Source of the DNA: Xylogone sp. PMI_703
Lineage: Eukaryota; Ascomycota; Leotiomycetes
Length of the DNA: 64,000 bases
Direction of reading: 5' to 3'
NCBI GenBank assembly: GCA_021399445.1
Contig: JAJTUQ010000001.1
Location: forward strand, 3,224,001 to 3,288,000
In this document: positions 37,001 to 49,665 of the stretch, piece after piece
How the letters are laid out: every line of letters begins with the position of its first letter
Numbering within the stretch: position 1 is the stretch's first letter
The notes under the pieces: model-generated
What the model was told of the DNA's origin: nothing
What the model saw: the letters and a program-made list of their open reading frames with translations, nothing else
The model's database searches: none
Made by a program: the position numbers and the translations under genes

Positions 37001-40000
37001 GTGCAGTTGCGGTGCAGTACGGTACTGCTGCCGCCGTAGAGATGCCTTCTCACACACCACAGTATCAGCGCTGTCCAAGTACAGTTACGCACCTGCCAAC
37101 TTTTGCTTGTCTTCCACCGCACTTTATTGTTTCTGGCCGCATGAGGAGCTTAATCAACCGCCATCTTCGCCCCCAATGTCTAAAATTGCTTTAATGATAA
37201 CCTCTGCCTGGGTGGGCGTTCGGCGACAGCGGTATGCCTGCCCTAAAATTCGGTTCCAGATCCACCATCGAGCCTCGGTGCCGTGGGGCAATCCTCCGTA
37301 TGGTATCAAAATATCGATGCATCTAGTTTCATGCCAGACTAAGAGGGATTCCCATGTTTCAAAGTGCCAGCAAGACTTCGTATAGACGGAAACTGCTTCC
37401 CCACGCTCTTCACCGTCTTCTACATCACGTGTGCCGCGGCAAAAGGAGGTGAAGGGAGATTGACGTATGTAGCTACACGGGGGTACGAAACGATCTCTCC
37501 AGGCGACGGTGCATTCGCAGCATTTTCCGCGCGACTCTCAATGTTGGATTCTACGCCATACACATACAGTTACATGAAGCATGGTACGTTTCCACGTCAT
37601 TCAGTACTACTGAATAAAAAATACAAACATTATGAGCCTTCTCAACGCCATTACTGAGCAGAAAGTGAATCTGCGGGCATACCGAATTTTCGGAATCGGG
37701 CATAAGCGCCGCTTCATCGACTATTTTCTTACTCTACCGGTTGAACACAGTCAGCCAGGCCCGCCAAGAACATATTCCCCCCCTTTTTTTCCAGATATCA
37801 GATACAGTGGTGACAGGAAGGGTGCGGATCGATGCTGTTTCGCATAAGCAGGTGGAGTGACGAGTGACAGGCACGCGAGGCTGGCTTCGGATCGGGGATT
37901 GCGCAGACCAGCGCTGGATCTTGACGCGAACAGCTGGCTTGGGGGTTTTGCAACTGTGTACTGTGTATTGTACCGGTATCACGACGAGGGCATTTCGATG
38001 ATACGAGTGGCCCGGGGACTTGAGCAAGGAGTGAAGCCACAAGTCAGCAGTTTCCTAACTTCGCCAACAATCCCACGGGTTCGTGGAGATGACAAATACT
38101 GATCAAAGCGTAACTAGTACAGTACCGTAAGAGAAGGAAAAGCAAAGCCACAGTTCAAAGAGCTGACGTTGGCCCCCTCAAAACTCAAATTCGTCGACCA
38201 GCAAACGCCAAACGCCGAACGGCCCAATGCCGGCAGTTGGGACAGATGGCAGGAACACGCGCAGCATTCTAAAATTTCGCGCTCCACACGTACGACCGAT
38301 GGGCGAATGCTTTCCCCCGAGACTGACTTTTTCAAACTGTACTTGTAGGGTATAATACGGTGCAGTACAGTAGAGAACAAAGCTGGCTTGAAATCGAACT
38401 AACTGCAGTTGACACCAAAGGCCTTGCTGCCCTATCTGCGGCAGACCAGACGGAAGTTCCTGGGATGGTCTCCCCAGCCGAAGCGAATGGAGCGAAAGAA
38501 GCGAAACAGGGCGCTTGGGGACTGTAGCCGGTTCGTGCGATCAGCCAGGGAAGGGGAAAAGCGTGGCAACCTTGTCGGTTGATTAATTTATCGATGATGT
38601 TCCCAGTTGAGGCTTGTTCCTGGTCCACGATTGGATCGGTGGCACGATGACACCCTCCCAACCCCCGGGAATGGCGCTGGTGTGTCGAGCTTGGGGTGAC
38701 AGGATGGACGCTGTTGAGATGCTTGCGATCGGACCCCGGGGCGGGTTGAGAGGCGCTGCCCCACCGCCAGCCACACGCTCCAGGAAAGGTTAATCCTCAA
38801 CCAGCAAGCGATGGGGCTGGTGACTTTGTGTAACCTGGACCCCTGGCCGCCCTGGGACTGCCGGAGATGTGCCGCTTGAAATGAGAGAGCCATTACCCAC
38901 TACTCTGCCCCTTTCCCCGACTCGCGACCAGCGACAACATGTACGGTAGACTAACGATGAAGCTATCACCCGCACCGTCCTTTTTACGAGAATTAGCGGT
39001 GAATGGCAACTACGGAGGTACAGCAATGCACAAGGGGTCGTCAAATACCATCCGATCGACACTATTGAGTCTGTCGTGTCTGGCTCTGCAAAATCTGGGG
39101 GACGCTGTCTGATGCGACGCTGGCAGGGCTGGGCATCGCACCCGAACACTTCGACCGAGAGCGAGCAGGTTTCTAACTTCTCACAACTGCCGGACTTCGA
39201 TCCACCGGCGGCGGCGGAAAGCTTCCCGTACCAATAGCGCCAGGAGCAGAGCGGAAGTACACAGTACACTGCTCTTTGCTTGCAGATCGCACGGCAGTGG
39301 TGGTGGTGCTGCACGGCAATGAAACAAAGAAACGTATTTTTGCAAAATTGAAAAAGCACCGAGACCAAAACACCGGTATCTACAGCTGGCCGCCATACGG
39401 AAGAATCCCACCTCAAGATGGTTACAGTACTGCAATGTATCTTGAGCTTCTGTCTATTCTTTGTACCACCTCAGCACCTACAAGCCGCATCACCGGATCA
39501 ATCGATCATCGGCAGAGAAACGCAGAGACCTCGAGAGGGAAGATACGGTAGATTGCATCCACCGGTCTCCACTGCACGCAGATCCCACATCAGCTCCGTT
39601 ACACACGCACAACCGGCAGCAATACTCGTGGCTCCCCGGAAACGTGGCGTGGAACGATGGAAGTTTCGATGGAAGACCGATAATCAGATTTCAGTGACAT
39701 GGCCTCGATGGGCCCAGCAGTCAATGCTTCTTTGCTGAGCAGGTGGGATTGCCGTAAGCGGTTCACGTAGCGAACGCACGATCAGAGACCATGGTCGGAC
39801 CCAATTTCCAGGGAGATTATTGACTACGAGCCACCTTATGCGAAGCAAGAGGTAAAATGAGAGATGACCGCATTTTACGGAAACAGCGCAAAGGCGATGG
39901 CTATATGGCAATTGCTCCATGTACCGAGGATTGGCAAAGGGACAGGATGGGAAAGCATGCATCCGGCACACGGCAAAGGCGATAGAGCTGCACCAAGGAG

Positions 40001-42071
40001 GAAGCCTGCGCGAAACAAGCACTCCAAAGAACCAAGTGCAGTATCGTGTCCATACAGTACTTACAAGTTTAATCAAAGAAACTCTCGAGTCACACCACCT
40101 TAGCATCAATACGCGCCATACTCTGTACAGTGAGTGCAATACAATACGCTTCGGAGGCACAAACAGGGTAATCTAGCACTCCTTAAGTCCACAAATGCAT
40201 AGCTCTATTATCCCAAGGGGGGAATATTCGCCTTCTTGTTGCCTCTTTGTTTCTCGACAGGCAACCAAGGCACCGCGGCAGCTGGCAAAGGTTTCCCCGA
40301 GCCCGTGGAAGCATCCAACAGGCATGCGATCCGGGCCCCTGGGAGCCCGCCAGCCCTTCCAGACATGCTGAAACCGCCGCCGCCTTTAGCCCACGCGCTG
40401 CCCAAACGGTCTGCTGCTCTCCCCCCTGGTTCACGGCCACATGGTTGGTCAGGGTTTGGGGAGCGCCATGGGCCATTTTTGTGCGCCGCAACAGAGTACT
40501 GTACAAAAAATGCTGTATCATCTAATCAAATCACATAAAACAAGAGGCTATGGGGTCACGGTATTTCCGATGACGGTGCAATGAACGACATCAGGGGATC
40601 TGCGTGCGAAGTTGCCGTACCGTGTTCCTCCTCATCGCGGCTATTGCTTGTACACTGTACCGTACCGATCGACCCCACGGTACCTGATTGTCTTTCCCTT
40701 TCTCCCGTCGCTTTCGCGTCGCCTTCGCTGCCGCCGAGAGAAGCGGCTCCAAATCCGAATCGCTGTTTCGATGTCCTGGATCCGGTTCCGCGGGACTCTT
40801 CTTTCTTGATCCGATTCTGGGGCACTATGCTGCTTGGAGGCAATCAACAGCCTCCGGTGATGCTAATTTGCCTCTAATCAAGGCCGGCCTCGTTCTCTGC
40901 TTCCGCGCCCTCCCTTGACCCAATAAGGACAATCTCTACGGTGCTGGCAGCACTTGCGATCCGGATGTCTGGAAACACGATGGCTTCAAAAGGAGGGTCC
41001 GCGAAACGCCGCATAAAGGCACAGTCCGATTCGAGATTGCCCAATTTTTGCTTGGCTGCTTGGGTTGAATCTTTGGGGGTGGCAGGGCACGCAGGTTGTT
41101 TTCTTTTTTTCTTTTTTGCCCTCTTTTGTTTCGATGCTGCCGGGGCCCAAGAACGAGGTTCCAGATCGTTAGGCAAATTTGCCAGGGGCTGGGCATCGCA
41201 TCACCTTATCGCCTTATCGGGATGGTGCTCGTACAATTCGTTCACAGTGCTTACTACTGTTTCATTACTTTTTTGTACAAGGGGCCAATTTCTCCGGCTA
41301 CACACAGAGCGCTGGACTTGCAAACCTCCGTACCGTTTTGACACTCCTCTGCGCGTTCATTGGACCACTGAATATCCTACCCCTTGGTTCCTTGTACTCT
41401 CTCTCTCTCCACCTCTCCATCCATCTCCATCCGTCCAGATGTGCCGACACGGGAAAGAGAGAAGATCATGGGCCTTTTTTCTCCAATTGCTGATTTGCCC
41501 CTCTCCATAGTCATGGCTCTTTGTTTGCGTTGCTTTTTTCTTCCCCAGTGGTTCAGCTCACTCGCAGCTCTTGGTGCACGGGACAGGAACGCGCAGCTAT
41601 TGGCGCACGGACAAGATGCTCCTATCAAGTCCAGCACAGCTTGGTGACAGCAATCTGCTGATATCAGGAGACTGTTACTGTTAGTTGGTCTCCTGACCGG
41701 AGCTGAGCAGAAGCAGAACAGGTCTACAAGCCGCAGCTATTGATTGGCCGCAGCTGGGCCGCACAGTGAGGATGAACCAGTCCTGCCATCTAAGGCGATG
41801 AAGCCAATGGTCTTGCGTCGGTTTCAGTTTCATATTCGTCATTGTCACTCCACCATATTGGTTGACTTGACTTTGCGGTCTGGAGTTAATCGTTCCAAGG
41901 ACTCCCGCATCGGACGAGATGTTTCTTGAAGATGCTTAGCACTTGCAATAGTCACAAAATCTGGGGGGAGGCTTTGGTTAGACGTCGGATATGGGTGGTT
42001 AAGGGGCCATCAACAAAGAAAATAACAACTGTTTGTTGTCTGCGGCAATCGAGTTGACAAGTGTACAGTAC
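31053..42071. repeat. Ten dispersed GTAC-N-GTAC palindromes
   Basis: Perfect GTAC-N-GTAC sites at 31053-31061, 31295-31303, 31605-31612 (within TGTACTGTACA 31603-31613), 33498-33506, 36704-36712, 37017-37025, 38117-38125, 40496-40504, 40657-40665 and 42063-42071. The centre base varies (T, A, G or C). Some have longer arms: 31292-31306 is ACGGTAC-T-GTACCGT, 37014-37028 is GCAGTAC-G-GTACTGC, and 33503-33512 is GTACCGGTAC. Many half sites (CAGTAC, GTACGG, TACTGTA) lie between. I noticed none elsewhere in the window. Function unknown. Confidence 0.75.
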
Positions 42072-42338
42072 ATTTCATCATGTACACCTTTCGTACAAGG
42101 TTGTGTTGTGCCTGGCTGTACACATCACAAGTCCTTCACTGCAACTCTACTTCTATTATTACGGCACAGTAACACCACCACACGTCGCCAGCTAGCCAGG
42201 ACACAACGTCACAAAGAGGCTGCACCGTTAATTTAGAGCAGCAGTTCATGCACCACGTCGCAGCAAAGCACGTTAATTAAGCCTCGCCGTCCCCAGTTCC
42301 GGCAGAACATACTGCACCCTATCTATGCCTTGCAGCGT

Positions 42339-42375
42339 GCATCGCATCGCATCGCATCAGCTGCTGCTGCTGCTA
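42339..42375. repeat. GCATC pentamer run joined to a CTG run
   Basis: Four tandem GCATC units (42339-42358) run into five CTG units from 42361, followed by the small inverted repeat CTAATAGCATTAG. Low-complexity sequence inside the gene-empty interval. Confidence 0.8.
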
Positions 42376-45300
42376 ATAGCATTAGCACAACATATAGCAT
42401 AGCATACCCACGTACAGTATAGTACCAGTGGTGCGGTATGCGCTGGAGGCTGGAATGCTACACTGCCCTACATACCGTACCGCACGCCAGCATCTTGCAT
42501 CCAACAGCCTTTTTCCACAGGGGGAAGAAAGGGTACAGGTCCAAAGACATGCAATTCTCTCTTGAATTTTCTTCAAATGGCCTCCCGCTGCACTGTAACA
42601 CTGCAACCTCGCACGGGTTCTTCCCTACACGCGCTACCACCAGGCGTTTCTGGTTGAGCATGACTACTACTATCACTGTGACTACAGACCACCATATCGC
42701 TCCCAGTGCCCACCGCAAGATTTTATCGTAGCTCTTGCGATGACAGCGCCCACGATACGGTTGCATTAGTTACAGGTTTACATTTTTATGGGTCCTCCTG
42801 GGTCTCTTCTCAATGGGAAGGCTGAGAAACGAGAGGCTGGCACGTTGGCCGTCGTCAGCCCTGCTTTTAACCCGTATTGCTCGCTTCTGTTTGGGCGAAC
42901 TTTTTTCTTTTATTGTTTGCCTTCTTTTTTGGACAGCAAATCAGATCTCGCGTTTCCAACGGTTCTTGTTGCTTTAGGCTCTAGCTCCCTCCGCGACCCA
43001 ACGTCATTCATGCTTCTCCTCGCGCTGTAAAGTTACAGCCTCCAGTTTTTCTCTCACTTCAGTCAAAAGTCCAAGGAGAATGCCGTCATGTGCTGCTTTT
43101 ACTTCCTTTTTTCTACCTCTCCTCTCCCTTTTCCAGTTGCACTGGCTTCGCAAGGAATCCTTTCCGAGTGGATGGATCGTCTGTTTTATCTGCTTAGCTT
43201 GTGTGCTTTTCGGGCTTTACTCCTTCTTCCCATGTTCCTTTTTTGGTCATTCGTTGCCCTTCCCTCTTTGTTTCATGGTCCGTTATTTACGTGGAGATGG
43301 TTGTTGGAGAGGAGGGTTGGAGATCCTCACGAGGCACACCAACCACCTCTCCACGATGCGATCTCTGGTCCCAAGAGACATCTCGTTGGCGTTGATTTTG
43401 CCTTTGATGCGATATGGAGGTTTTGATAGTGCTGTCTGCTCTGCCCCGGGGCACATCCGCCTTGGCTGCCTTACAGCGACAATGCCTGCTTTGTACCACC
43501 TCAAATGCAGCCAGGCGTGATGCTGTGGCTTCTCAAAAAGTCGGTGAGGGGGACCAGCTTTTTCTCTTCTGCTTCCATCGGTGGGACAGGTTCCAGCGAG
43601 TAGGACCAGAGCCATCTCGTGTCCGGCGTCATCTCTTCATGCAACTTTACCGTTGCCCTCCCTTCCAATACGTAACGGGAGGGACGGATGATCATCCTCG
43701 CAGACTCTCGGCCGGTTCCCCCCTCTCCAGGGTCCGATTTTACGTTCGCATTGTCCCCTTCCTGCGCCCAGCTGGAGGGCCTGGCTTGTCTAGCATTGCC
43801 TTGGCCCAAACGGCATCGGGTCGGCCAGAGGCGCGTCGGACGGCGGACAGCGGTAGTGTTACCTTAGCCCTGCCATCGGGAACGCTAAGGAGGTCACTCC
43901 CACAACCCGGGCTGTGCTGTTGAGGATTCTCAAATCAGAAAACCAGGTAGTCATCGAGAGGACAACAAGGCATCATTCTTTTTCTGCCCTGTTCCCTCCC
44001 CGGATCAACGTGTTGCATGTCTCAAGGGCAGGCCGTCATACAACGCGCGAGTCAGACCAAGATTCTTTTTTTAAAACAAAAAGTTGAACCGGTTAAGCCC
44101 GATCCTTTGTTTGCCGCCGACTGGCTATACCTTTTCTTCTGCTGATATTTTTACTCCTGCTCTTGCTCTTGCTTTGCCCTGATGATTCTCTCTGCTGTGT
44201 TTGTTTCTCACATCATTTTCCCCTCGGCCTCCGAAATAGGAGAGGGGTGAGAGGAGGTGAAGAGGGGTGGTGATACTTTCCAGCGGTGTGGCTGCTGAGA
44301 TGATCATCTTCCCTGTATTTCCTGCTTCTTTTTCTTTTTCACGCATTTTCAGTCAGCCCCATTGTAGTATCAAAAGCATCGTTTCTGCACTTTGCCCGTC
44401 GTCCAATTCCACCCCTCCCTATATGCTGGTCTTATTCCTCGCCCCCACCCTGCAATGAGAGTGAGGCTGTCATGGGTTGCAATAAGGGCTGCTAGTGCGG
44501 CCTAGGGGGAGCGTGGTATTCTTCCCCGAGGCCTTGGCAGAGGCCTCATCCCTTCCCGCATTGGATTCAACAAGATGACGCACCTATCCTCGGACAGCGT
44601 TGGACCGAGATGCTTGACATTGCCACGTCGGAATACGATGAGAAGCAAGAGAGCAGCAGGATCATATCTTCCTGATGGCTGCGCGGTGCAGGACCAAATC
44701 CTCCTCAGCTGTATGTACCTCGTGTTTGGGGGCACAAGAGAGAAAAGGGCTAGGCGCTTGAAGGGGGGTGATGACAATTAGTGTGCTACCCAACAAAAGA
44801 TGGAGGAAGTGCAAAAGTGATCTGTCATCTGACGATCCTGCCTTCTTTCTTCCTCCTTCCTCGGAGGCTAGGTAGGCAGGTAAGACTACGATACATACAG
44901 CTGGCTTCCTGGATGAGGGATCGAGTCGGCTGACATTCAGACAATTTGGCATTACACTCGCCTACAGCATACAGTTTGACACCTTGACTTCTTGCCCTTT
45001 TAACTCACTTGGACACGCTCTGCATATGTCATCCCTCACCTGCCGAAAAGGATCCGGGTTGCGTAAGACCGCATTTTCTGTACTGCAGGTCGTCAATGTG
45101 TGACAGCCAGCTGCTTCTTCTCTTCCCTGTTTTTTGTCAATGGCAGCAGCGGCAGCAGCAGTGACAGTAGTAGATGGAAAGCAGAGTAGCAGAGTGGTAG
45201 CTAATGTTGTGTAAGTATAGGTAGGTAGGTAAGGCGGTTAGGTGGACGGCACGGAAGGTAGTATCTTATTCTGCGTCAGCTTCTTAATATTGGTATTATT

Positions 45301-46571
45301 TACTTACTTTTATGTCAAGCGTTGTTTCAATATTCATGCATGCAAGTGTCCTTTTGTCCATGATTTTCCGTCTCTCCCCAGTGGCAGTAGGGGGCGCCCT
45401 CAACTCTCGTGCCTCCCTCCCTCTCTCAGCCCATTATCATGCTTATACCTCCCTCGTTTAAGTACCTTGTTCCCGTTTTGTTGCATGCTACTTACATCTT
45501 TTTATCATATTTTTTTTTTCCTTTTTCTCGACTCTCTTTCGTTTTCTCACTTTTTGACGCATCATGTTTACTTTTTTCTTCACTTTGTTTCCGGTTTAGG
45601 GCACCGGTGCAATACACGGGATGGTTACATTGGTCTCAAGTTATGTGCAGCGCAGCGCAGTGCGATGCAGTGTGGTGGAGTGACTCAGGCGGAAGCAATT
45701 GCAGATGCAGAAGCAGACAGAAGGGGATGTAGCAGCAGCAACAACAGCAGGAAGAGACGGCATAGCAAAACCAGGCCTGAGGCCATTGCTAGTTTCGGCT
45801 GGGTGCAGAAGCTCTTTCGATGTCGTGGAATGTGAGCTTTGAGGCTGGAGTCCAATTGTTGCACGAGATCTCCGAGTCGATGGACTGGAGGATTTTCTGC
45901 CGTCCAATTGATTTTGCATTTTTGCTATGCGGGCTGGTCTTCTGCTTCGTTTTTCTCGGGCACTTTCCCCTCTCTATTTTCCCTTCTTGTTATCTTCTTC
46001 ACTGTTGTTCTGTCTCGGCAAAGTTATGCGATGGTGGTGTGGGACATGGTGAGTAGGCTGCTGTCTTTCTTTCACGGTGAGCCGTCCAAGTCACCGGGTC
46101 TATCTCTCTCGAAATATGACCGATTCGTCTCTACACACCTTTGTATATGCGTGTATGTGTGTATTTATGCGCAACGATGTGGGGATTATCGGCATATAAT
46201 TACATTCTCTAGTGGTGTACGATCTGGCAGTATCGTGTTTCCCCGGCCTCTACCTCGACCCCATATCCATTTCCTCCCCCCTTTTTCTCCAGAATGTGAT
46301 ACAGTCTCATGCCTTAGGCATCCACTCCATTTCATCACTTTTCCTTGCCTCGAGACAACTGGCGGGTAATGATGCCATGGAAAATTGTCGGGCCGGCCCA
46401 TACCATCCCATCGGCGCGGAGGGGTGGCGGGGCACGAGGCAGAAACATCACAACCTCACGTCGTCATACGAAGCTCTGCAGAGTGTCTTCTTCACCACAT
46501 ATTCTTCGAGTATTTGAACCAGAGGGAAACCATATCTATTGCGCACAAATCTACCGAAGTTCAGGACATCC

Positions 46572-47438
46572 ATGGCGGGAAAGAAAGCTGGAGGAGAGAA
46601 CACCAAGAAGGCTGCTGGGAACGCGAGGAAGGCCGAGGCAGCTGCTCAGAAAGCCGCAGTGGAGGATGCAAAGCGGGCGGCTGTAGAGGATGCGGAGTGG
46701 GGGAAGGGAGCGAAGAGTAATGCTAAGAAGTGAGTTTCCAGCCAGCGTTTTGTTTCTCGGTGATTGCTTTTCGGGGGATGTTTCCATTGCGATGGCTATC
46801 CTGATCATGGGTTTTATCCATTCATGCTCAACCAACCTCTCACCCAGCTTTTACCAAGCTATACGTTCCAAGCCCACTCCACTAACTCTCCAAATCAACC
46901 AAACAGAGAAGCAGAAGCCGCCAAAAAGGCAGACGCAGCCCGCAAGAAAGCAGAACGTGACGCCCTCCTCGCCGAGGAGGAGAAAGGCGCCCGCTCCGCG
47001 CCCAAAAACAACAAGACCGCACAAAAGAAAACCTCGGGCACCTCCTCATCCACGCCCTCCCGCGGCCTGGACCTCTCCCAGCTCGACAACGACGGTCCCG
47101 TGGCGCTCAACGCCTCGGGCATCGACAACGCTTTGGATGCACTCTCGCTGACATCAGGGGATCCGAACGCCTCGAAGATCGATCGACATCCCGAGCGGCG
47201 ATTCAAAGCTGCATACGCGGCGTTTGAAGAGCGGAGGTTGAAAGAGATGGAGAGCGATGGGAGCGGGGATGGGCTGCGGCTGAACCAGAAGAAGGAGAGG
47301 ATCAAGAAGGAGTTTGAGAAGAGCGAGGAGAATCCGTTTAATCAGGTGTCGGCGAGGTTTGATGCCTCGAAGGAGGAGGTTAGGGAGATAAGGGAGAAGG
47401 AGAAGGCGAAGATTGAGGCGAGGTTGGGGGGGAAGTGA
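46572..47438 (+). CDS. CCDC124/DUF1014 family ribosome-associated protein (2 exons)
   Basis: Join of 46572-46729 and 46907-47438 gives 229 residues; the 177-nt intron (GTGAGT, CACTAACTC branch, ACAG) joins the lysine/alanine-rich N-terminus in phase. The start ATG at 46572-46574 follows 'catcc' and begins MAGKKAGGENTKKAAGNARK. The N-terminal ~110 residues are a highly charged helix rich in Lys, Ala and Glu (coiled coil). The DUF1014 core follows with 'LDLSQLDNDGPVALNASGID', 'HPERRFKAAYAAFEERRL' and 'ENPFNQVSARFDA', the signature of CCDC124/Oxs1-like proteins. Animal CCDC124 and yeast Lso2 bind idle 80S ribosomes and help them restart; a similar cytosolic role is inferred by family. The long N-terminal charged tail is normal for fungal members. 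Confidence 0.9.
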
Positions 47439-48229
47439 TTTACTTTTTGTCTTCCTACTTTGTACCTCTGGTTTGATTCGGTCTTTCTTTCTTGTCTTTC
47501 GAAATCCGGGGTGCAAGGGCCTTTTTGGGATGGAGTGAAAGTTTGGGCTGGTTAATTGTGTGCATTGCAAGCGAGCATGTATATAACATGCATTTTTTAC
47601 TTTCCTTCAACGGAACAAAAGAGGATGCATTGAGGTCGCGGTGGTTTATTATTGACATTGCTGCATTACTTATAGATTGTCTGTTCTGGAGGTTGTATAG
47701 GTGAAATAGCCACAAGTTGAATTGAATGGCTACGAGTGAGTGAGTGGGTCAAGGATACTTAGAAAAGGCGTGGTATAGAAGTTGTGAATGGAAATTAGCT
47801 TTTTGTATCTGAAGTAGTTTCCTGTGGAATTGTTAGGAGATAGTATTTCACAGTGTTTTTCTGTAAGATTTTGACTTAAGGTTGTTTGGTTTATAAGCAT
47901 GATTATTTATTGTAGGTTGTTAAATTTATTTCCAGGACAGGAATAAAAATACAACTACATTAGAGATGTATCAACCATCAAGAACAGCTATTGGGGATTT
48001 GGGTCAATGGATACAATTTAAATAACAGGGAGACTATAAACAGCTACCTCTTAAAAATGCATCGTAAAATATTCTCCCATCTGGGACTCTGCTATCGCAT
48101 TGGATCCTCACCTGTCAAAGCTGTCATGATGCAGGGTCCTCGGCAGAAACTCACCGCCCACTGCATGATCGACAACCTGGGCAAAACAACATCGGAGATG
48201 ACGACAGCAGTAAACAATACACATCAGCT
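47439..48229. other. Intergenic between CCDC124 homologue and AKTIP-like gene
   Basis: 3' flank of the first gene and upstream region of the second. T-rich with no coding signal. The open frame at 47991-48386 is a shadow overlapping the AKTIP-like first exon. Confidence 0.45.
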
Positions 48230-49429
48230 ATGGTTGAGCACGCTCTGTCCAATGTTTCCGCCGTGCGGAAGCAGAATCTCCTCGTCGAATTGTATGTATC
48301 CAATTGCTTGTTACCCCGAAAGCATAGCTCACCGTGTAATTACAGCTCCAGTCTCAAGTACGCTTGTCCGCAAGGTGTATATCTGAATTTAACTCCCGGC
48401 GATCCCACACTCTGGTCAGGCGTTCTATTCGTTCGCAGTGGTAATCCATTCTTCGTCTATATTGATGTGCCAGAAGACTGACCGAAAGAGTAGGGCCATA
48501 TGCATCTGCAGTCCTCCGATTTCAGATCTCCTTTCCGTCGTCATATCCTAGCTTGCCTCCCCTTATCCTGTTCAGTACAGATATCTTTCACCCTCTGATC
48601 ACACCTCTTACGACCTACACCTACACGACGGATGTGCAGGATAGTGGAACTGTATCTGCAAGCGATGAAGAGCGTCTCCCCCCTGGTGGATTCTCGCTGC
48701 GACATGGATTTCCCGCCTGGTTTGGACGTGCTACTCGCAGACGTCAGAACCGACAACAACAGAGACCGCAGACGCCCGCAAAGTCAACAGGAGGAAGTAG
48801 TGTGGCAGGCAGCGAAGTCGATGCACCCGCATCTGTGACGAGCGCAAGCCCAATGTCAACGATAACTAGTGATGGTAGGCGTGTTACCCGAGTACCTATA
48901 TCTGAAGTCCTGCAGTATGTCCGGAGTACTTTCGATGATGCGGAGGTTCTAGATAAGGTGCCATTAGATGCAGCGGGGAACCCTGGAGCATGGCATGCGT
49001 GGCGTGCGTATAGAGTGAAGAAAGGCATTGCATATCCTGTGCCTGTAAAAGACAAGCACGACGCGAACGACGCGTCGAGTGAGATTGATGATAGTGATGA
49101 TGCTGTGCCCGAAGGGTATCAGAGGCTCGCAGGAGGTACGTCAAGTCCTACTGCGGCGAGGAGAAGGCCGGGGGAATGGAATTGGGATGGTGTTTGGGAG
49201 GTAAGGGTCATGAAGGGCGTTGAAGCAAGTGCGTCCGACCCAGTCCTCTATGGAAATGCGGTTGGGGACGAATTGGTAAGCTTCCTGATCTGAAATATGC
49301 CTGGATATATTACTTACATGGTTATAGATTCATTTTCTACGGATGGAGAGCGAACAGCTTGAGGCTGCGAAGGAGAGCTGGAAACGTGCCATAGGGAGTC
49401 CCGAGCCTATTCGGAGGGGTGTGATATAG
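48230..49429 (+). CDS. Inactive E2 (UEV) protein, AKTIP/FTS-like (4 exons)
   Basis: Join of 48230-48291, 48346-48440, 48494-49275 and 49328-49429 gives 346 residues, all phases fitting. The N-terminal ~150 residues have the ubiquitin-conjugating fold: 'AVRKQNLLVEFSSLKYACP', 'GVYLNLTPGDPTLWSGVLFV', 'RFQISFPSSYPSLPPLI' and 'FHPLITPLTTYTY'. Where active E2 enzymes have HPN and, a few residues on, a catalytic Cys, this protein has HPLI (85-88) and no Cys, so it should not carry ubiquitin. 'FHPL' followed by a long tail is what AKTIP/FTS shows. The later helices ('VLQYVRSTFDDAEVLDKV', 'WHAWRAYRVK') fit the AKTIP C-terminal part. FTS is a subunit of the FTS-Hook-FHIP complex that links dynein to early endosomes. 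A Ser/Arg-rich insert at about 130-180 is extra. Confidence 0.82.
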
Positions 49430-49665
49430 TGTTTAAGTAAATTACCAAGAATTGATACCCAAATATTAATATAAGAAGATATGGAGCTGAAATCTCTTGT
49501 CTGCTAGGTTTTTACTTATGACGTTTGCAGCGACTTGGTCTAGTTGAGGAAGGGACGAACTAAGTGTGGTTGCTCCTTCCAAATAGGAGGCAGTCCATGA
49601 ATTTCTTCAACGCGTCCAAAACACGCTTCTGCCAACAACACCTTTAGTTATTGTAACATTTTTCT

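Larger units (their letters stand above)
28933..46571. other. 17.6 kb gene-empty interval of ordinary base composition
   Basis: Many open frames of 60-300 codons occur on both strands, but none has a family motif, a plausible splice partner or consistent codon use; they overlap freely in up to five frames. The longest (33623-34519 and 36001-36912, plus) read as low-complexity Ser/Arg/Gln sequence. The DNA is not AT-rich and shows no transposon protein or long terminal repeat. It has many CT/GA-rich and CTG/CAG-rich tracts and a striking GTAC-rich motif (entered separately). The first few hundred bases are the MFS promoter and the last few hundred the CCDC124-homologue promoter. Confidence 0.6.
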
